Positions 57,020 to 64,000 of a stretch of 64,000 nucleotides of DNA are shown piece by piece; within the stretch, counting starts at the first letter, position 1, and each line of letters starts with the position of its first letter. This DNA is from Domibacillus antri (GTDB lineage Bacteria > Bacillota > Bacilli > Bacillales > Domibacillaceae), in assembly GCF_001936625.1 (NCBI RefSeq), contig NZ_MSDU01000017.1, positions 62,001 to 126,000 on the forward strand, in the 5' to 3' direction. The position numbers and the translations under genes were made by a program. The notes beneath the pieces are model-generated. The model saw nothing but the letters and a program-made list of their open reading frames with translations. It was not told the origin of the DNA and did not search any database.

Positions 57020-57874
57020 ATGGAAAGAAGCTCTTCAACAGAACAATTTCTTCCGGTTACTTCTACAAAAAGCGGTAACGGGACCGAAATCAGCAAGGAT
57101 GTATATTGTTATACTGTCCAGATCGTCAATATTTGTTTGATCGGCCATCCAAGCGACAGCAGCAGCTGGATACTGGTCGATGCGGGCATGCCCCACTCCG
57201 CTGAAAAGATTTTAATGGAAGCGGAGGAACGTTTTGGAGCCGATCACCGTTTACAAGCCATTATTTTAACTCATGGCCATTTCGATCATGTCGGAGCTGT
57301 CATTGATTTAGTGGAAAAGTATCAAGTTCCTGTTTATGCACATGAATTGGAATTCCCTTATTTAACGGGAAAAAGAAACTACCCGGAACCCGACTCCTCC
57401 GTAGAAGGCGGTTTTGTCGCCAAGATGTCCCCTCTTTTTCCGAATGAAGCGATTGATTTAATGCCATTTTTAAAACCTCTCCCGAAGGATGGCACCGTAC
57501 CTGAGATGCCGGGATGGAAATGGATTCATACACCGGGACATACAGAAGGCCATGTCTCTTTATTTAAGGAAAGGGACGGTATATTAATAGCCGGCGATGC
57601 CTTTGTGACAGTCAAACAGGACTCGCTCTACAACGTATTGACCCAGCAGCAGGAAATAAGCGGACCGCCGAGATATTTTACAACAGACTGGTCATCTGCC
57701 TGGGCATCCGTAAAAAAACTGCAATCGTTACAGCCCTCTGTTGCCATCACAGGCCACGGGATGCCTATGTCCGGGGAATTGTTGGCTAACAGCCTACAGC
57801 GGCTTGCTGATGACTTTGACCGGATAGCCATACCGGATTACGGCCGGTACGTTGACGAAATCAAAAAGAATTGA
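57020..57874 (+). CDS. Metallo-beta-lactamase fold hydrolase
   Basis: 284 residues. Metal site HGHFDHVGAV near 89, further His in HTPGHTEGH, Asp in IAGDAF, and a last His in AITGHGMP. The layout is that of glyoxalase-II-like, broad MBL hydrolases. Substrate unknown. An imperfect AGGCGG site precedes the ATG. Confidence 0.9.
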   Translation: MERSSSTEQFLPVTSTKSGNGTEISKDVYCYTVQIVNICLIGHPSDSSSWILVDAGMPHSAEKILMEAEERFGADHRLQAIILTHGHFDHVGAVIDLVEKYQVPVYAHELEFPYLTGKRNYPEPDSSVEGGFVAKMSPLFPNEAIDLMPFLKPLPKDGTVPEMPGWKWIHTPGHTEGHVSLFKERDGILIAGDAFVTVKQDSLYNVLTQQQEISGPPRYFTTDWSSAWASVKKLQSLQPSVAITGHGMPMSGELLANSLQRLADDFDRIAIPDYGRYVDEIKKN

Positions 57875-57909
57875 CATTCCTATGTACTTTCAAAAAGAAG
57901 GGGTGCATC

Positions 57910-58097
57910 ATGAGAAATAAAAATGTACTTTTGAAAGACAAAGATAAACAATCTTATAAAAGACCAATTCAATCCGGCGATGCTGCTTCAAATTTATATA
58001 AAAATCAAAAGGAAAACCTTGTTTCCTTGTTTGCAATGAGGAATTATTTTATAAAGACCTTAAAGCGATTGCAGATGATACGGAGACAAATGACTAA
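57910..58097 (+). pseudogene. Small hypothetical gene, possibly frameshifted
   Basis: ATG at 57910 with AAGGGG 6-7 nt upstream; product starts MRNKNVLLKDKDKQSYKRPI, then SGDAASNLYKNQKENLVSLF. After this the same frame runs on through a terminator hairpin to 58167, which looks wrong. One frame over, the sequence reads CNEELFYKDLKAIADDTETN-D and stops at 58097, before the hairpin. Adding one T to the run near 58040 would join them into a protein of about 63 residues. I do not recognise it. Confidence 0.45.
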
Positions 58098-58108
58098 TAG
58101 ATATTTCT

Positions 58109-58981
58109 TCACAGCCAATAAAAAGGCAGCACGATGCTGCCTTTTACGAGATGGAGAAGATGCATAAATTCGTGTATGTCAATAAAGTCAGCATGTGCTC
58201 TGAATTCTTTTTCAGATTTCGGACTGGACATATGCACTTTAACCGGTAGTTTCGAATGGCTCCACGTATTCAAAACCCGGACCCACACTTCTTCCCATTT
58301 TCCCTCTCCTTCATGATTCGCCATGTGATGATGATAATCGAAAACAGCCGGTATGCCGATTTTTTCACAAAGATACAGCGTGTCGTTTATCGTAAAGGTT
58401 TTATCATCATTCTCCAGCATGATCATTTTCTGCAGCGAAACCGGAAGGCTTCCCCAATTCGTCACAAATTGCTCAAGCGCTTTTTCTTTATCCTTATAAC
58501 CGCCGCCCACATGAATGACACAGCAGTGTTCCGGATCAATCCCCATTCCTTCCAAAAGCCCTCTATGCATGTGAAGCGTCCGGACCGCCGTTTTCAAAAC
58601 ATCCGCTTTTGGCGTGTTTAAGACAACGAAATGGTCCGGATGAAAGTCAACCCGCATAGCAGGATGCTCCTGTAAATAAGAACGGATCGCACCAAGACTT
58701 TCTTGAAGAGACCGCATATAGTTCCATTCAGGAAGATCAGGATGATTGGCCATCGGAATCACTTTCGAACTCATCCTGAAGAACGCGATATCGTGTGCTG
58801 CGTTGTGCCGGAGCAGGCGCAGACAATTTGTCAAATTCGATATCGCAATCCGTTCTAATTTATGGATTGCTGCCTCTCTGTCTTCGATTTTTAAAAATTG
58901 AGCATGCGTCATCGTTTGCGAAGGTGAACCATTTTTTATGTTCATACTCATCGCGGCATACCCAAGACGAACTAACGTCAT
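58109..58981 (-). CDS. uvsE: UV damage endonuclease UvsE with shortened C-terminus
   Basis: UVDE nicks DNA 5' of UV lesions. Family residues seen: RLGYAAMSM at the start, DFHPDHFVVL, CCVIHVGGGYKDKEKA, MIMLENDDKTFT, FDYHHHMAN, VKVHMSSPK, HADFIDIHEFM. In the family another 30 or so residues follow with a MxEAK segment whose Glu is a metal ligand (Glu269 in the Thermus enzyme). Here the frame ends KGSIVLPFYWL, read out of a terminator hairpin, so that ligand is missing. Probably inactive or strongly impaired; gene decay by a small deletion is likely. Confidence 0.8.
   Translation of the reverse strand: MTLVRLGYAAMSMNIKNGSPSQTMTHAQFLKIEDREAAIHKLERIAISNLTNCLRLLRHNAAHDIAFFRMSSKVIPMANHPDLPEWNYMRSLQESLGAIRSYLQEHPAMRVDFHPDHFVVLNTPKADVLKTAVRTLHMHRGLLEGMGIDPEHCCVIHVGGGYKDKEKALEQFVTNWGSLPVSLQKMIMLENDDKTFTINDTLYLCEKIGIPAVFDYHHHMANHEGEGKWEEVWVRVLNTWSHSKLPVKVHMSSPKSEKEFRAHADFIDIHEFMHLLHLVKGSIVLPFYWL
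58120..58145. terminator. Terminator hairpin between the small gene and uvsE
   Basis: AAAAGGCAGCA / TGCTGCCTTTT, symmetric, with T-rich ends on both strands. It overlaps the last codons of the uvsE frame. Confidence 0.8.
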
Positions 58982-59101
58982 CCCGCCACCTCTTTTCTTT
59001 TATTTTGTCCAAGAAAAAAGAGGTCATACCATGCAGAAAGACTGTCCGCTTTTCAATATTTTTCACCATTTGGTCCCATACTACGTTCTGAGGTGAAAAA
59101 T

Positions 59102-60292
59102 ATGTATCGATTGCTGTCGCATAATGACCTGGACGGGGTTGCCTGCGGTATTTTAGCAAAGCTCGCGTTCGGGTCAGACGTCAAAGTACGCTATAACTCC
59201 ATTTCAGGGTTAAATCATGAAGTCGAATGGTTTTTGGAAAATGGTGACCCTAACACGTTTCTGTTCATTACCGATCTGTCCGTCAACGAAGAAAATGAAC
59301 GAAAGCTGAATGGATTTTATCAAATTGGCGGAAAAGTCCAGCTGCTGGATCATCATAAAACGGCAGTCCATTTGAATCAATACGAGTGGGGTCACGTTGT
59401 CATCGAGGAAAAAGAAGGAAAATTGACATCAGCGGCATCTTTATTTTACGAGTACTTGATTAATCACAAATATTTAGACCCTTCTGACGCGGCGGCCGAA
59501 TTTGTTGAACTCGTCAGACAGTATGATACGTGGGAGTGGGAGAAACACGATAACCAGAAAGCCCAAAGATTAAACGCCCTTTTCTTTTTAGTTTCAATCG
59601 ATGAATTTGAAGAAAAAATGATGAACAGACTGAAAACGAGCAATCATTTTTTCTTTGATGAGTTTGAAGAAAAAATATTGGACATGGAAGAGCACAAAAC
59701 GGAGCGGTACATTCGCCGGAAAAGGCGGGAGCTTGTACAGGCGCCGATCGGAAACCAATTTGCCGGAATCGTTTTTGCCGAATCGTACCACTCCGAACTT
59801 GGCAATGAGTTAAGCAAGGATTGTCCCCATCTCGATTATATTGCCATTATCAATATGGGAAGCAAACGAATCAGTTTCCGCACTACTCACGATTTTATAG
59901 ATGTGTCTTACGTTGCCGGACTTTTTGGCGGAGGAGGCCATGAAAAAGCCTCCGGATGTTCATTAACGGGTGATGCATACAGACAATTTGTAATGGAAAC
60001 GTTTGAATTAGAACCGTTAAGGGAAGATGCGAAAAGAAATCGATATAACGTGAAAAACCATGCGTTCGGTTCTTTGTATAAAAATCGAAAGGAAGAAACA
60101 TTCCTTCTTTATCCGATTAACGATATGTCATGGGGAATTGAACACAATCATGTGAACAGGTCTGAAACCTTTGCAAGCTTTCAGGAAGGGGAAAACTTTT
60201 TAAAGCGGCAGTATGACGGGTGGCTTGTCCGGGATGAGGCGTTTTTCAGCTATTTGATGGACTATGTAAGAATGGCAAGGAAAAAGGATTAA
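59102..60292 (+). CDS. nrnB: DHH-family oligoribonuclease NrnB (YngD-like)
   Basis: 396 residues. DHH motifs: LLSHNDLDGVACG near the start, FITDLSV, LLDHHKTA, and the C-terminal DHHA1 signature GGGGHEKASG. Length agrees with NrnB of B. subtilis, which degrades short RNAs to nucleotides. AGGTG precedes the ATG at 59102; an in-frame GTG three codons earlier lies in that site. Confidence 0.9.
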   Translation: MYRLLSHNDLDGVACGILAKLAFGSDVKVRYNSISGLNHEVEWFLENGDPNTFLFITDLSVNEENERKLNGFYQIGGKVQLLDHHKTAVHLNQYEWGHVVIEEKEGKLTSAASLFYEYLINHKYLDPSDAAAEFVELVRQYDTWEWEKHDNQKAQRLNALFFLVSIDEFEEKMMNRLKTSNHFFFDEFEEKILDMEEHKTERYIRRKRRELVQAPIGNQFAGIVFAESYHSELGNELSKDCPHLDYIAIINMGSKRISFRTTHDFIDVSYVAGLFGGGGHEKASGCSLTGDAYRQFVMETFELEPLREDAKRNRYNVKNHAFGSLYKNRKEETFLLYPINDMSWGIEHNHVNRSETFASFQEGENFLKRQYDGWLVRDEAFFSYLMDYVRMARKKD

Positions 60293-60306
60293 ATAGGAGG
60301 AACAAC

Positions 60307-61239
60307 ATGCAGAGCGATTTAGCAGATGTTGTCATTGCAGGGGGCGGCCCGGGCGGATTAAGTGCCGCCCTCGTTTTAGGAAGATCGTTAAAAAAAGTGA
60401 TCGTCATTGATGAAGGAAAACCAAGAAATGACGTAACGCGTAAAGCGCATGGCTTCCTGACCAGAGATGGCATGAACCCGTCTCTGATTCGACAAATCGC
60501 GAGAGAGCAGCTGGATGCCTACAAGAATATTTCCATTTTGAAAGATGTGGTTGAGGATGTCGAACGAAAAAAGGGTCGTTTTATCACCAAAACAAAAAGC
60601 GGGAAGATCTTAAACAGCAAAAAAATGATTTTTGCGACCGGCATGAAAGATCATCTGCCGGCTATTTCAGGGTTACAATCCGTGTACGGGAAAACGGTGT
60701 TTCACTGTCCATACTGTGACGGCTGGGAGCGCCGGAATGAACCGCTCGCTGTCATTGGCAATGGAGATGGACTGCTCCCCTTTATTAAGCTCATCCATAA
60801 CTGGAGCAAAGATTTAATCGTGTTTACCAATGGTCCTGTTGCTATCCGTTATGAAGAAAAACAGCAGCTTGCACAGCGCAGCATTGACCTTATTGAATCC
60901 CCGATTGTTGAACTGCAGTCCAGCAATGGAAAACTGGAAAACGTGATTTTAAGAAACGGGAAATCGTTCAGCCGAACAGGCGGATTTATGGTAACGACCG
61001 GCGAAAAGCAGTCATCCATGATCCCGGCGCGACTCGGTGTTCCATTAAATGATAAAGGCGAATACGAATCGAGTGAACATGGCCAAACAAATCTTGAAGG
61101 GCTGTTCATTATCGGCGATGCGAAAAACACCTTTACGAGTTTAGCCGGTGCAACAAGCCAAGGCTATGAAGCAGCCGTCAAAATAAACGGTGAATTGGCT
61201 GAAGAAGAATGGGCGGACGTCCTCCTGCAAAGGGATTAA
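60307..61239 (+). CDS. Thioredoxin-reductase-like FAD/NAD(P) flavoprotein
   Basis: 310 residues. FAD site VVIAGGGPGGLSAAL at the N-terminus, redox CxxC in FHCPYCDGWE near 139, a second dinucleotide site VIGNGDG, and the C-terminal FAD motif LFIIGDAKN. The layout matches TrxB-like proteins but lacks a strong NADPH-binding GGGxSA, so the true electron donor is open. 14 nt after nrnB, likely the same operon. Confidence 0.88.
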   Translation: MQSDLADVVIAGGGPGGLSAALVLGRSLKKVIVIDEGKPRNDVTRKAHGFLTRDGMNPSLIRQIAREQLDAYKNISILKDVVEDVERKKGRFITKTKSGKILNSKKMIFATGMKDHLPAISGLQSVYGKTVFHCPYCDGWERRNEPLAVIGNGDGLLPFIKLIHNWSKDLIVFTNGPVAIRYEEKQQLAQRSIDLIESPIVELQSSNGKLENVILRNGKSFSRTGGFMVTTGEKQSSMIPARLGVPLNDKGEYESSEHGQTNLEGLFIIGDAKNTFTSLAGATSQGYEAAVKINGELAEEEWADVLLQRD

Positions 61240-61262
61240 TCGTGCCATTTTTCCCCTTTCCA

Positions 61263-61962
61263 TTACCGCGATCCCATTCCCTTCTTCAGCACGCAAAGAA
61301 GAAAACACATGCCAAACGTCATGCAGGAGAACAATACGGCCAAACTGGAAAAAACCAGTGTATAGGCGTGATAGCCGGCGATTGTTGACATCACTTCATG
61401 ACTGTCCAAACCGAAGACTGCACCGAAAATATTAAAGAGGAGAAGAAGCAAAAATAGAGTCGTCACCCCGGCAGCAGCCCCTTTTAGATCTTCTTTGCTT
61501 AACGCAATGTGTGTTGAAATGCAGGCGGCGAGAACAAGAAACAGCCAAAAAAACGGATTGAGGATGTTTTCTGCAGTAAACAGGCTTTTGATTAAGGCAG
61601 CCATGGAAAACGCAGCATCTGTCACCATGTCAAAACTGATTGGACCCGGCCGGACATGCAGTTCCATATAAACTGAAAAGAGCCGATACGATTCCGGCAC
61701 AAAAAAAGACATGAGCAAAATCAAGGAGACGATCCCGGAGAAAAACGGGCCAATGCCGATAAAGAAATTCCCTATTTTCTGATAAGTGCTTCTTGGATTG
61801 TAACTGTGCAGTACAAACCCTAAACGCTGCCCATTTGATTTGGACGGGAACCATTGCACTTTTTGGATGTGATGCCTAAAAAGGATGCACATGATGACAT
61901 GGCCGAATTCATGAATATTATGAGAAGTGACATTATTGTCTAACCACTCTTGACCGTTGATA
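61263..61962 (-). pseudogene. M50-type membrane metalloprotease gene without a start
   Basis: The zinc motif HEFGH lies at 61913-61899, upstream of the first in-frame ATG (61892). Continuing gives MCILFRHHIQKVQWFPSKS and about four membrane helices to the stop at 61263. Further upstream the frame stays open to about 62075 but has no ATG, GTG or TTG, and the sequence turns AT-rich and loses the expected first helix. So the 5' end is probably replaced by the island that starts here. Confidence 0.6.
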
Positions 61963-62077
61963 ATTAAAGGATAATTGAAAAAATAGAGGGATTTTTCAAT
62001 TAGACAAAATTCCTTAGATATAAACAGATTCTTTAGTTTTCCTTCACATTTTGAAAACGTACTTTTTTATAAAAAGT

Positions 62078-62106
62078 TAGACATATTTAAGCAAATGGAA
62101 CATAAT
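62078..62106 (+). promoter_or_regulatory. Probable promoter of the recombinase-like/DUF3883 operon
   Basis: TAGACA, 17 nt spacer, CATAAT, about 47 nt before the GTG start. Confidence 0.5.
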
Positions 62107-62152
62107 AAAAGTGGTACTATTTAACAGAAAAAATGGTGGAGGAGTTGTTTGA

Positions 62153-62998
62153 GTGATTGATTTACAAAGCGTGGATGAGCGTATAGAAAAATCCAGTGTT
62201 AAAAACATTAAGTGGTTTTACAGATTTCGAGAGTACATAGTTAATGAAAATAAATCAGGAATTCAAAACTATCTTTCAAATATAAGGCTCCTTTATGAAT
62301 TTTATAATCACAAAGATATTGATACCATTCAACTTAGCGACATCCAGGACTTTCTTTTAAGAAATGCTAATTTAAACACGATAAATATTGACACTAATCG
62401 TATAAAAGTCTTTTTTAATTTTATCTCTAATGATGGTGCAACTTTAAACTTTATTATTGAAGACTTGAAGGAATTTATTTCTACAAAAAAAGAATTAGAC
62501 AAAGAAGAGAAAAGGGGACCCCTTCCATTATCAATTAAAGAGGTGATAGTTTTACGACAACTCCTCAGTCAAAAAGAAAAGTACGCTTTTCTTTTCACTT
62601 TTGAAATGGTATATCGTTATGGTCTAAAAAGTAAAGAACTCTTATCACTGTATAGTAAAAATTATAATATCGAGACAAAGACTTTTTTCATTAATAAAGA
62701 ACTTTCAGTCCAGGTCGATGAAGATATACATAATTTTATTATAAATCACAATGTAATTCCGCTAAAAAAATTTAACGTGACAGGTTATATTTACCGCATC
62801 ACTGAAATGGGGAAAATTTTCGGCAGAGAATTAATACATAAAGATATATATCAAACACATATTAATCATTTTCTCCCTTGCCCAATTTGCCATAATAAAA
62901 TACAAAATAACCCTACATTATGGGCAATTCTCGAATTTGAAGAAGATAATTCACAATGGTTAGTATGCAAAGCGTGTGCTATGAAAGGTGAATTATGA
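62153..62998 (+). CDS. Tyrosine-recombinase-like DNA-binding protein, catalytic residues apparently lost, with Cys-rich tail
   Basis: 281 residues from a GTG with GGAGGAG 8 nt upstream. Residues about 20-110 look like the helical SAM-like domain of XerC-type integrases (NYLSNIRLLYEFYNHKDIDT). At 160-175 the box I pattern GLRxSEL appears as GLKSKELL, Lys replacing the catalytic Arg. Where box II HxLRxTH should be it reads IHKDIYQTHIN, with no Arg. No catalytic Tyr box follows. Instead the protein ends with CPICHNK and, about 30 residues on, CKAC, a four-Cys zinc-ribbon-like tail. AT-rich, unlike the neighbourhood. Likely a DNA- or RNA-binding partner of the downstream nuclease-like protein. 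Confidence 0.7.
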   Translation: MIDLQSVDERIEKSSVKNIKWFYRFREYIVNENKSGIQNYLSNIRLLYEFYNHKDIDTIQLSDIQDFLLRNANLNTINIDTNRIKVFFNFISNDGATLNFIIEDLKEFISTKKELDKEEKRGPLPLSIKEVIVLRQLLSQKEKYAFLFTFEMVYRYGLKSKELLSLYSKNYNIETKTFFINKELSVQVDEDIHNFIINHNVIPLKKFNVTGYIYRITEMGKIFGRELIHKDIYQTHINHFLPCPICHNKIQNNPTLWAILEFEEDNSQWLVCKACAMKGEL

Positions 62999-63663
62999 GC
63001 CAAGTTCGTGTACTATCAGTTGACAGTGTAGTACCTATCAAACGTATTTCAAGTGATTTGATTAGCTGGACACAAAAAGATGAAACCGAATTAGCTTCAT
63101 ATAATAGTAATCTTGACATACTCTATCAAGAAATAGAGCGATATCAAACAGCAGAAGAATTGAATAACAGTAATAATCCTCCTCCAGATAACGATGATGA
63201 TAATCAGGGAGGGTTGGATTGGTTAGATGACAATAAAGAAAAAGGAGAGAAAGGTGAAAGATTAGCATTAGCCTATCTCGAAAATAATTATAAGCAAGTA
63301 CGTTCAGTGTCTCATATAGCTTCAAAAGGATACGATATTGAAGTATTATGTGAAAAAACTAATACTATTTTAGGTTTTGAGATAAAAACAAGTGTTACTG
63401 AAAACAAATTTTTTATTACTTATAATGAACTCGGAAAAGCCAATAGAATGAAGGATAATTACTTTTTATTTTTCATTTATTTTCAAGAAGATAAAAATGA
63501 AAGTTATGCATACATCATACAAAATCCTCTCCAAGAATTACAAATAGATTTTCTTAAACTAACAGAGCCAATTCAGACAGATAAAGCAACTGTTATTCCA
63601 AGTCAATTTCGTATTTCAATGGATTTAGAATACCTTGAAAAATTGGATAAAAAATACCTTTAA
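62995..63663 (+). CDS. DUF3883 (PD-(D/E)XK-like) protein
   Basis: 222 residues; the ATG overlaps the previous stop (ATGA) and AAAGGTG precedes it. Residues 1-85 are polar and acidic, with a disordered PPPDNDDDNQGG stretch. From about 84 comes KGERLALAYLENNYKQVRSV, SKGYDIEVLCEK, then LGFEIKTSVTENKFFITYNE, the DUF3883 pattern with D...ExK of the restriction-endonuclease fold. DUF3883 domains occur in DNA-processing and phage-defence proteins. Cleavage activity is inference. Confidence 0.75.
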   Translation: MSQVRVLSVDSVVPIKRISSDLISWTQKDETELASYNSNLDILYQEIERYQTAEELNNSNNPPPDNDDDNQGGLDWLDDNKEKGEKGERLALAYLENNYKQVRSVSHIASKGYDIEVLCEKTNTILGFEIKTSVTENKFFITYNELGKANRMKDNYFLFFIYFQEDKNESYAYIIQNPLQELQIDFLKLTEPIQTDKATVIPSQFRISMDLEYLEKLDKKYL

Positions 63664-63696
63664 GAAATGAGTCGGCTTTGGTCGACTCATTTCTTA
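63661..63696. terminator. Strong bidirectional hairpin
   Basis: AAGAAATGAGTCG / CGACTCATTTCTT, 13 bp perfect, overlapping the DUF3883 stop and facing the coiled-coil gene. No long T-run. Confidence 0.65.
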
Positions 63697-63733
63697 TCTA
63701 AAAATGTTCTAAATATCAATTGCTTTGGTTTTA

Positions 63734-64000
63734 CTATTTTTCGTTGATAAACGAAACAACTTTGTTCTTATTAAATTCATTTACAGTCTTACGCAATTTA
63801 CTGTTTTCAATCTCTAACTTCTGAATATCCTTTTGTCTATCTTCTAATTGACGGATAAGACGCTTGTTTTCAGCTTCTAAATTTTCTATGTATAATTTCA
63901 TTTCAAAGGTATCCACTACTTGCTGTCTTAAACCGTCAATATACGAATCCAGCTCTTTTTTTTCACTTCTGAGCTTTTCATTCTTATTTATTTTTAAAAT
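63734..64000 (-). CDS. Coiled-coil protein (5' end beyond the window)
   Basis: The frame is open from the right edge to the stop at 63734. Visible residues form a heptad-rich helix: NKNEKLRSEKKELDSYIDGL, RQQVVDTFEMKLYIENLEAE, NKRLIRQLEDRQKDIQKLEI, ending NKNKVVSFINEK. A GTG at 63916 could be mistaken for a start. A long coiled coil, convergent with the DUF3883 gene in the same AT-rich island. No enzymatic domain visible here. Confidence 0.6.
   Translation of the reverse strand: MLKINKNEKLRSEKKELDSYIDGLRQQVVDTFEMKLYIENLEAENKRLIRQLEDRQKDIQKLEIENSKLRKTVNEFNKNKVVSFINEK

Noticed and set aside
1-64000. CRISPR array, rRNA genes or a complete prophage
   Set aside because: No regularly spaced repeats, no rRNA sequence, and only an integrase tail of phage type were seen.

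Overview
The window looks like a Firmicutes chromosome of the Bacillaceae, moderate in GC. The evidence is a tryptophan T-box leader, an FMN-riboswitch ribDE-BA-H operon, hom-thrC-thrB, efeOBU, HemAT, an yra-like spore-coat/alcohol dehydrogenase cluster, strong AGGAGG ribosome binding sites, TTG/GTG starts and classic sigma-A promoters. I cannot name the species from sequence alone.

Layout. 1-7.7 kb: the end of an ABC ATPase gene, then a complete trp operon (E-GD-C-F-B-A, minus strand) with TrpG and TrpD fused, behind two tandem tryptophan T-boxes. 7.7-12.9 kb: a C-N hydrolase/GNAT pair, a probable Fur-controlled small RNA resembling FsrA, and hom-thrC-thrB. 13-19.2 kb: a beta-helix protein, an NRDE protein, an aldehyde dehydrogenase with its DUF779 partner behind a promoter and possible cre site, a PAP2 phosphatase and dapF. 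19.4-23.2 kb: riboflavin operon. 23.2-27.0 kb: Fur-regulated iron-uptake operon efeO-efeB-efeU. 27.3-29.5 kb: GNAT protein, small hypothetical protein, NAD kinase.

29.6-33.3 kb is a gene graveyard: an unidentified frameshifted gene, a broken Yellow/major-royal-jelly-family gene, an IS1182-type transposase remnant that cuts off an internally deleted fliD, a YgjP-type metallopeptidase remnant, an integrase tail and a truncated tRNA. 33.4-40 kb: a nitrate/sulfonate/taurine-type ABC transporter divergent from speD, a YjzC-like small gene, a shortened ynfA overlapping a nonsense-interrupted micro-gene, and ackA. 40-48 kb: HemAT, a HAD phosphatase, a MetE-like methyltransferase, two chemoreceptor genes (one without its membrane part), a frameshifted DUF3221 lipoprotein gene and a small secreted protein. 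48-57 kb: DbpA-type helicase, tautomerase, Rrf2 regulator with IDEAL-domain and old-yellow-enzyme genes, MFS exporter, SDR, and spore-coat/alcohol dehydrogenase genes in two mirrored sets. 57-61.9 kb: MBL hydrolase, C-terminally damaged uvsE, nrnB, thioredoxin-reductase-like flavoprotein, and an M50-type protease gene without a start.

From about 62 kb to the right edge the DNA turns visibly AT-rich. It carries a tight two-gene operon, a tyrosine-recombinase-like protein that appears to lack its catalytic residues and ends in a Cys-rich zinc-finger-like tail, followed with a 4-nt overlap by a DUF3883 (PD-(D/E)XK-like) protein, then a coiled-coil gene running off the edge. This is the best candidate in the window for an undescribed, possibly defence-related, system. 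Several genes differ from an intact reading frame by single bases (near 29.9, 30.3, 31.5, 47.15 and 58.05 kb), so true decay and sequencing error both need considering.
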